Source: Paracoccaceae bacterium (GTDB taxonomy: Bacteria; Pseudomonadota; Alphaproteobacteria; Rhodobacterales; Rhodobacteraceae). Taken from it: DNA of 64,000 nt. The notes beneath the pieces are model-generated. The model was not told the DNA's origin. It made no database searches and saw nothing but the letters and a program-made list of their open reading frames with translations. Made by a program: the position numbers and the translations under genes. The stretch spans positions 34,878 to 98,877 of the forward strand of contig JAABTV010000004.1 of NCBI GenBank assembly GCA_011389685.1, in the 5' to 3' direction. Below are positions 56,877 to 64,000 of the stretch, piece by piece. The first letter of the stretch is position 1. Each line of letters begins with the position of its first letter.

Positions 56877-58319
56877 TCAGATGACCTCGCGGGATGACGG
56901 GCACTGTGTGCCGGTGAGCGCCTCGCCCAGTGCCGGAAGGCTCCGGTGAAGGCGAAACGCGATCTGGGGAATGGCCGTCATGTCGCCAAACCGCCCGCGT
57001 GTCAGCAATCCAAAAGCCCAGATGGCATCCTGCGCATGTCCGGCGGCGTCCAGAACACGCCCCGTGCCATCCACTTCGAGACCCAGACCCATGCTGTCGG
57101 GCCTTGCCAGCCCGAGATCGCTCAGGGCACCAATGAAAGGATCATCCGACATGGTTTTCGGCCCGGTGCAATTTATCACGGTTTCAAACGCCTCGCGGGT
57201 CACCGTCCCGTCCCGCCCGACCAGAAGCGCCTCGAGGCAGGTGCCCCGGGCTTCCAGGCCCGCCAGACGGGCCACCCGAAAATCCAACTGGCCCGAAGCC
57301 TGCATTGCCGCGACGATCGCACCGGTCTGGGGCACCATTCGATACCGGTTGACATCATACCAGGGCTTCAGATGACGCAGGAATCTGCGTTTTTCGACAT
57401 CGGTGAAACTGGGCCAGAGCCAGCCTGCGGCATCGCGCACCTCATCAAAAGGCGCTTTCAGGTCTCGCCCTTCCGCTACGGCCGCTGCCATGTCCCGGCG
57501 CAGGGCGCGAACGGCCGCGCGAAGCGTCAGACCCTCGCCATGACGTTCGATGAAACGCGGCACCGGCCGCGCAAGCCGCTGCATGAGCTCCGCCACATCC
57601 GGCACCTCGCCCTGGGGCTGGGGCAAGAGCCCCCTCCGCGATATTGCGGTGATCGACCCGCGATGTCCCTGTCGCGACAAGGTCGCCACGACATCGGCCG
57701 CCGTCAGCCCCGTCCCCACAAGAAGAACCGCGTTGTCGGGGGAAATCTCCGATACAGCCTCCGCCTCGAACGGATCGCCTACATATCCACCGTGATTCTG
57801 TGCTTCGGCCGTGACCGTTCCGGGTGGCGACGGGCGTTGCCCGCCGAATGCAAGGATGGTCAGGTCCGGCTCGATCGTGCAACCGGAGGCCAGTTCGATC
57901 TGCACCGCATGATTGACACGACGCGCGCCCGTGGCGCGATCCCTGACATGATGGACCGAAGACCCGTAGGCATTTGCGTCGAGTGTCTCCTGCAAGGTCT
58001 CGTTCATGTAGCGACGCACATCGGACCGGCGAACATATCGGACACCGGATTCGGCGCGCGCCTCCGGATCCCGTGCCGCCGCGCCCGCTGCTTCATACCA
58101 ACGTGCGAAGTGACCGATATCATCCGGAAAGAGAACGAGAAGTTCATGGGTACCGTTGACGCGATGGTCGGGATCATTGCCGCAATAGGCAAGCCCGCCG
58201 CCCAACTCCTCTCGGGGTTCTATGATCGTGATGCTCAATTGGGTCCGCACGCTGTCACAGAGTCGAATTGCAACGGCGGTCCCGGTAAAGCCTCCACCAA
58301 TGATCGCTATTCGCCGCAT
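56877..58319 (-). CDS. FAD/NAD(P)-binding oxidoreductase-like protein (NAD_binding_9)
   Basis: 480 residues. RIAIIGGGFTGTAVAIRL is a classic GxGxxG FAD-binding start, EPREELGGGLAYC follows, and VLLVGTGLTAADVVATL near 205 is a second dinucleotide site. The family (YdhS-like) is related to hydroxyacylglutathione or N-hydroxylating monooxygenases but has no agreed reaction. GGAGAAACG precedes the ATG at 58319. It is the first gene of the unit followed by MFS and SDR; its promoter carries the best operator. Confidence 0.82.
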   Translation of the reverse strand: MRRIAIIGGGFTGTAVAIRLCDSVRTQLSITIIEPREELGGGLAYCGNDPDHRVNGTHELLVLFPDDIGHFARWYEAAGAAARDPEARAESGVRYVRRSDVRRYMNETLQETLDANAYGSSVHHVRDRATGARRVNHAVQIELASGCTIEPDLTILAFGGQRPSPPGTVTAEAQNHGGYVGDPFEAEAVSEISPDNAVLLVGTGLTAADVVATLSRQGHRGSITAISRRGLLPQPQGEVPDVAELMQRLARPVPRFIERHGEGLTLRAAVRALRRDMAAAVAEGRDLKAPFDEVRDAAGWLWPSFTDVEKRRFLRHLKPWYDVNRYRMVPQTGAIVAAMQASGQLDFRVARLAGLEARGTCLEALLVGRDGTVTREAFETVINCTGPKTMSDDPFIGALSDLGLARPDSMGLGLEVDGTGRVLDAAGHAQDAIWAFGLLTRGRFGDMTAIPQIAFRLHRSLPALGEALTGTQCPSSREVI

Positions 58320-58629
58320 GCCGTTTCTCCGCCTCGACCACAACCTGACGCGACACCATTAACAATGTCAACATTGTTATAAAGAGATTCCCATCTGCTC
58401 CGGTCCTGCATGTTCCACCGCCGATAATCCCATTAAGCATCGTCGGTCGGCCCTCTTCATTGCAGTTTGATTTTTTGGGATATCCCGTGACCGAAGCGCA
58501 AATGCCGGTTCGATTTCTTAGTGATGCCAAGACGACACCCGAATGCGGGAACGAGAAAACAGGCGACATTAACCGGCTCTTGTCATAAGCTGTGCCAAAA
58601 CAACGAGGCAGTAAGAGCAGGTTTGCCCA
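58320..58629. other. Intergenic region at the right end of the island
   Basis: 310 bp between the FAD protein gene and the Hint protein gene. Apart from the palindrome at 58361-58378 and an AT-rich TATAAA next to it, I see no ORF, tRNA or terminator. Confidence 0.5.
58361..58378. promoter_or_regulatory. Best copy of the island palindrome (candidate GntR operator)
   Basis: AACAATGT-CA-ACATTGTT: 8-bp arms in perfect inverted repeat around a 2-nt centre, 42 nt upstream of the FAD protein gene. It holds TTGACA on the minus strand. GT-N2-AC at the core is in line with FadR/FCD-type operators. Confidence 0.75.
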
Positions 58630-59133
58630 ATGACACAGACCCCCAAGGGGTCGTTCGCCGCGTCTTCGCGCGTCGACGGTCCGATTCATACATCCCCATC
58701 CAACGGCTTTGCCAGTGGCAGCACGATCCTCACCCTCGATGGCGCGCTTCCCGTCGAACATCTCAGCCCCGGTGACAGGATCATCACCCGCGACCGCGGC
58801 ATGGTGCTGCTGCGCGGGCTCTCGGCGCGCCTCGCGCGGATCGAAACCGTGCAGATCGCCGCCGGATCGCTTGGCCATACCGCGCCCGAGGCCGACGCGC
58901 TGATCCCCGCCGACCACCGACTCCTGTTGCGCGACTGGCGGGCCGAGGCGCTTTTTGGCCGCAAGCAGGCGCTCGTCACCGCGCGCGACCTGGTCGATGG
59001 CGAATTCATCCGCATGGGACCGACCCGCGAGTTGCGGCTCTTCGATCTGGTGTTCGACGCGGCCCATATCCTCTATGTCGACGGGCTCGAACTGGCCTGT
59101 GAGCCGCCCGAGCCACTGCGCCGCGCGGCCTGA
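58630..59133 (+). CDS. Hint-domain (Hedgehog/intein fold) protein
   Basis: 167 residues. GSTILTLDGALPVEHLSPGDRIITRD is the Hint_2 block A, and PADHRLLLRDWRAEALFG the block with the conserved His and Trp, as in many stand-alone Hint proteins of this group. The usual nucleophilic Cys before block A is replaced: here the sequence reads NGFASGST, with Ser as the nearest candidate. The protein may therefore have no cleavage activity. No secretion domain or calcium-binding repeat is attached. It stands alone, convergent with the NAD(P)HX repair gene. Confidence 0.75.
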   Translation: MTQTPKGSFAASSRVDGPIHTSPSNGFASGSTILTLDGALPVEHLSPGDRIITRDRGMVLLRGLSARLARIETVQIAAGSLGHTAPEADALIPADHRLLLRDWRAEALFGRKQALVTARDLVDGEFIRMGPTRELRLFDLVFDAAHILYVDGLELACEPPEPLRRAA

Positions 59134-59141
59134 CACCGGCC

Positions 59142-61322
<2,181 letters not shown>

Positions 61323-61412
61323 CCCGCAGGCCCGTCGCGCCCCGCCAGCACGGCCACGGGCCCCCGCCACAGCAAAAACCAAACCATTCTCCAGACGAAA
61401 GGGACCAACCGA

Positions 61413-62819
61413 ATGAGCATCAAGGACGTTCTTGAAACGATCAAGGACGAGGCGGTCGACTATGTCGATATCCGCTTCACCGACCCGCGCGGCAAGCTTC
61501 AGCATGTGACCGTCATGGCCGACCAGGTCGACGAGGATTTCCTCGAAGAGGGCTTCATGTTCGACGGCTCCTCGATCGCCGGCTGGAAGAGCATCGAAGC
61601 CTCGGACATGAAACTCATGCCCGACACCGAAAGCGCCTATCTCGACCCGTTCTATGCCGAGAAAACCCTCTGCGTGCATTGCACCGTGGTCGAGCCCGAC
61701 ACCGGCGAACCCTATGCCCGCGACCCCCGCGGCACCGCCCAGAAGGCCGAGGCTTACCTCAAGTCCTCCGGCATCGGCGATGTCTCCTACTGGGGCCCCG
61801 AGGCCGAGTTCTTCCTGTTTGACGACGTGCGCTTTTCCAACACCATGAACAAGGTCAGCTACGAGGTCGACGCCATCGATGGCGCCTGGAACAGCGACAC
61901 CGAATACGAGATGGGCAACACCGGCCACCGCCCCGGCGTCAAGGGCGGCTATTTCCCGGTCAACCCGGTCGATGACGGCCAGGACATCCGCTCGGAAATG
62001 CTCTCGACCATGAAACGCCTCGGCATGAAGGTCGACAAGCACCACCACGAGGTGGCCTCCTGCCAGCACGAGCTGGGCCTCATTTTCGGCAGCCTCACCA
62101 CACAGGCCGACGAGCTTCAGAAATACAAATACGTCATCCACAACGTCGCCGCCGCCTATGGCAAATCGGCCACCTTCATGCCGAAACCGATCTATGGCGA
62201 TAACGGCACCGGCATGCATTGCAACATGTCGATCTGGAAGGACGGCAAACCGCTCTTTGCCGGCGACAAATACGCCGACCTGAGCCAGGAGGCGCTCCAT
62301 TTCATCGGCGGCATCCTCAAGCACGCCAAGACGCTCAACGCCTTCACCAACCCCTCGACCAACAGCTACAAGCGGCTGATCCCCGGCTTCGAGGCCCCGG
62401 TGCTGCGTGCCTATTCCGCCCGCAACCGCTCGGGCTGCGTGCGCATCCCATGGACCGAAAGCCCCAAGGCCAAGCGCGTCGAGGCCCGCTTCCCGGACCC
62501 CTCGGCCAACCCCTACCTGTGCTTCGCCGCACTCCTGATGGCCGGGCTCGACGGGATCAAGCACAAGATCGACCCGGGCGACGCGATGGACAAGAACCTC
62601 TACGACCTGCCCGCGGAGGAACTCGCCGGCATCCCCACCGTCTGCGGATCGCTGCGCGAGGCGCTCGACTGCCTCGCCGACGATCACGACTTCCTGCTGG
62701 CCGGCGACGTGTTCACCAAGGACCAGATCGAAGGCTATATCGACCTCAAGATGGAAGAGGTGGAACTGTTCGAGCACACCCCCCACCCGGTCGAGTTCGG
62801 CATGTATTACAGCTGCTGA
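61413..62819 (+). CDS. glnA: Glutamine synthetase type I
   Basis: 468 residues, the standard GSI length. Metal and substrate motifs are all present: FDGSSIAGW near 49, [10 protein letters not shown] near 128, [11 protein letters not shown] near 208, [13 protein letters not shown] near 312. The adenylylation Tyr397 is in NLYDLPAEE. It is active as a dodecamer and regulated by GlnE/P-II. It forms an operon with glnB and ends at a strong terminator. Confidence 0.98.
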   Translation: MSIKDVLETIKDEAVDYVDIRFTDPRGKLQHVTVMADQVDEDFLEEGFMFDGSSIAGWKSIEASDMKLMPDTESAYLDPFYAEKTLCVHCTVVEPDTGEPYARDPRGTAQKAEAYLKSSGIGDVSYWGPEAEFFLFDDVRFSNTMNKVSYEVDAIDGAWNSDTEYEMGNTGHRPGVKGGYFPVNPVDDGQDIRSEMLSTMKRLGMKVDKHHHEVASCQHELGLIFGSLTTQADELQKYKYVIHNVAAAYGKSATFMPKPIYGDNGTGMHCNMSIWKDGKPLFAGDKYADLSQEALHFIGGILKHAKTLNAFTNPSTNSYKRLIPGFEAPVLRAYSARNRSGCVRIPWTESPKAKRVEARFPDPSANPYLCFAALLMAGLDGIKHKIDPGDAMDKNLYDLPAEELAGIPTVCGSLREALDCLADDHDFLLAGDVFTKDQIEGYIDLKMEEVELFEHTPHPVEFGMYYSC

Positions 62820-62840
62820 GCCCCGAGACCCGACCCACCG

Positions 62841-62871
62841 AAAAGGGCGCCCCCACCGGGCGCCCTTTTTT
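62841..62871 (+). terminator. Rho-independent terminator after glnA
   Basis: GGGCGCCC pairs with GGGCGCCC through a CCACC loop and the stem extends by A:T pairs into a run of six T. It starts 22 nt after the glnA stop. Confidence 0.92.
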
Positions 62872-62956
62872 GGGGGACCCCCTTCGGGAAAGGCGCGAAA
62901 GTTGGTGATGCCCTGAGGGGCGGTATATCATGGCGGTGTCGAGTCGCCGTCATTTC

Positions 62957-63197
62957 TCAGTCGAGAATGGGAAATGCCGTATCCGTCATCGCCACAGGCC
63001 AGATACACGCGAACACCGATGCCGGGCGCGATCATGCCACCTCGCAGGCGCAACTCAACCACACTCGGCGGCGGCGTTTCGGCAACTCAGGGCTGGGTCA
63101 CCGTCGCCCCGCCGCTCCCCACAGATGTGACAATCTCGAGCTTGTCCTCGTCGCGCCAAAAGCTCCGCCGCTCGACTCCAGGAATGTCGCCAGGCAT
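62957..63197 (-). mobile_element. IS66-family relic (tnpA and tnpB fragments)
   Basis: On the minus strand a short ORF (63087-63197) begins MPGDIPGVERRSFWRDEDKLEIV, the N-terminal style of IS66 TnpA with a Trp-Asp/Glu-Lys helix, and stops early. A second ORF (62957-63035) begins MIAPGIGVRVYLACGDDGYG, the TnpB N-terminus, and also stops after 26 codons. The order tnpA then tnpB is as in intact elements. Both are broken; no transposase (TnpC) remains. Confidence 0.78.
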
Positions 63198-63215
63198 CGA
63201 TGAGCCCCGCTTAAC

Positions 63216-64000
63216 AGGCTGCTGAAGAAGTCAGGCTTGAAGGACGTTGTTCCTGCCGCCCCGATTTGAAGGCGGTTTTTTGCACCCTCGACGGCGGACG
63301 CCGGGTCTGGGTTGCCTTGTTCGTCAGGCTGCCAAGAGTTTCGGCAGCCTCGCGAGGTTGCAGGCCGCCATGGTCATCGTAAACTGCGCGTGGACCCTCT
63401 CGAGGCCGCGATGAACGGTCTGAGCCATGCCGCCTACGGTTTTGGCCCAGCCGAACGGTTCCTCGATCTTCTTCCGGTGCCGCTGGGACAAGGCGTAGCC
63501 GGGATGCTGGGTGGTCCGTCCGTCGATGGCGGAATGCCGGGCCTTCGGGGTCCGTCATGGACGCATGGGTCGCGTTCGAGCGCTTCTCGCCCCGGAAGTT
63601 CACTTCGGCGTTGCGGGGCTGGCGGGGCGTGTCGGACATCGGCTGGGTCTCGGTTTGCTGGGTCTTCTGGTCGGTGTCTGCGGGGGGCTCTTGGGTTGGT
63701 GGCGGCGGGCCGCTGGGATCGTCGTTGTGATCCCGCGGTGCGCTGTCCTTCGGCTGAAAACTCTTCATGGAGGCCCACGCCTTGACCAGTGTGCCGTCGA
63801 CCGAGAAGTGCTCGTCCGACAGCAGCGGCTTGACCGAAGGGTGCGCCAAGATCGCAGCCATGACCTTGCGCGACATGTCGGTCGTCAGCAGCCGGTCGCG
63901 GTTCTTGCTGAACACCGTGGGGACCCAGACCGGGTCGTCAATGCCGAGCCCGACGAACCACCGGAACAGCAGGTTGTAGTCCATCTGCTCCATCAACTGC
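63216..64000 (-). mobile_element. IS5-like insertion sequence, partial at right window edge
   Basis: AGGCTGCTGAAGAAGTCAG at 63216-63234 looks like the terminal inverted repeat of this element, since similar GGCTGxTGAARAAGT ends are common in the family and it lies 90 nt beyond the transposase stop. The other end is outside the window, so no target duplication can be checked. Confidence 0.65.
63324..64000 (-). pseudogene. IS5-like transposase, internally deleted and frameshifted, 5' end beyond window
   Basis: The minus-strand frame from the window edge reads through MEQMDYNLLFRWFVGLG and SVDGTLVKAWASMKSFQPKD to NAEVNFRGEKRSNATHA, typical of IS5-group DDE transposases. Near 63545 it breaks: the continuing frame is nonsense, but another frame resumes as RHSAIDGRTTQHPGYA, then KKIEEPFGWAKTVGGMAQTV and MTMAACNLARLPKLLAA, ending at a TGA at 63324. 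About 100 central residues, which would include a catalytic Asp, are missing, so the protein is inactive. Confidence 0.88.

Noticed and set aside
58384..58629. Possible tRNA because of a GGTTCGAT string
   Set aside because: No acceptor stem or anticodon arm can be folded around it.
63211..63540. Reading of the right-edge ORF as one intact 261-residue protein
   Set aside because: Its C-terminal third is out-of-frame transposase sequence; the correct frame is recognisable next to it, so it is a pseudogene.

Overview
The window looks like a chromosomal segment of a marine-type alphaproteobacterium of the Rhodobacteraceae/Roseobacter group. The basis is high G+C, dense coding with many 4-nt ATGA/GTGA overlaps, and several gene sets typical of that group: a fused oligopeptide ABC ATPase, der-bamB-yfgM, an F1-ATPase zeta inhibitor, purC-purS-purQ, a PA0069-type radical SAM protein, a corrinoid protein next to DUF1638, and glnB-glnA. 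The assignment rests on gene content and protein similarity from memory; no 16S or marker search could be run.

Region 1 (1-36320) is mostly core genome. It holds a peptide ABC transporter (end of the binding protein, two permeases, one double ATPase), a VOC protein, a lytic transglycosylase, ssb, a membrane protein, a fatty acid desaturase, der, bamB, a YfgM-like protein, an RND efflux pair, a TauD-family dioxygenase, a GNAT acetyltransferase, an Atm1-type ABC exporter, a LysM protein, a LOG-family protein, sodB, the purine genes purQ/purS/purC with an alcohol dehydrogenase between them, the zeta inhibitor, a homocysteine methyltransferase, ppk2, two hydrolases, a radical SAM protein, a corrinoid protein and DUF1638. 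The methyltransferase, corrinoid protein and DUF1638 may be parts of a split B12-dependent methionine synthase.

Region 2 (about 36350-58380) is an accessory metabolic island. Its left edge carries a remnant of an IS66-type insertion sequence. It encodes a complete ECF biotin transporter (bioY, bioM, bioN), a succinyl-CoA-synthetase-like pair, three separate acyl-CoA carboxyltransferase subunits served by one biotin carboxylase and one 73-residue biotin carrier, a GntR/FCD regulator, an NDP-forming acyl-CoA synthetase, an enoyl-CoA hydratase, a TRAP carboxylate transporter, two short-chain dehydrogenases, an MFS transporter and an FAD/NAD(P)-binding protein. All four divergent promoter regions of the island carry a related palindrome (best form AACAATGT-CA-ACATTGTT) containing TTGACA. 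I read this as the operator of the local GntR protein, making the island one regulon. The natural interpretation is uptake of an organic acid, CoA activation, biotin-dependent carboxylation and oxidation, with biotin import under the same control. The substrate cannot be told from sequence.

Region 3 (58630-64000) returns to core genes: a Hint-domain protein, the bifunctional NAD(P)HX repair enzyme, glnB and glnA with a strong terminator. The repair gene contains an in-frame, hairpin-rich DNA insert of about 180 bp. The window ends in insertion-sequence debris: an IS66 tnpA/tnpB relic and an IS5-like transposase with an internal deletion and frameshift that runs off the right edge.
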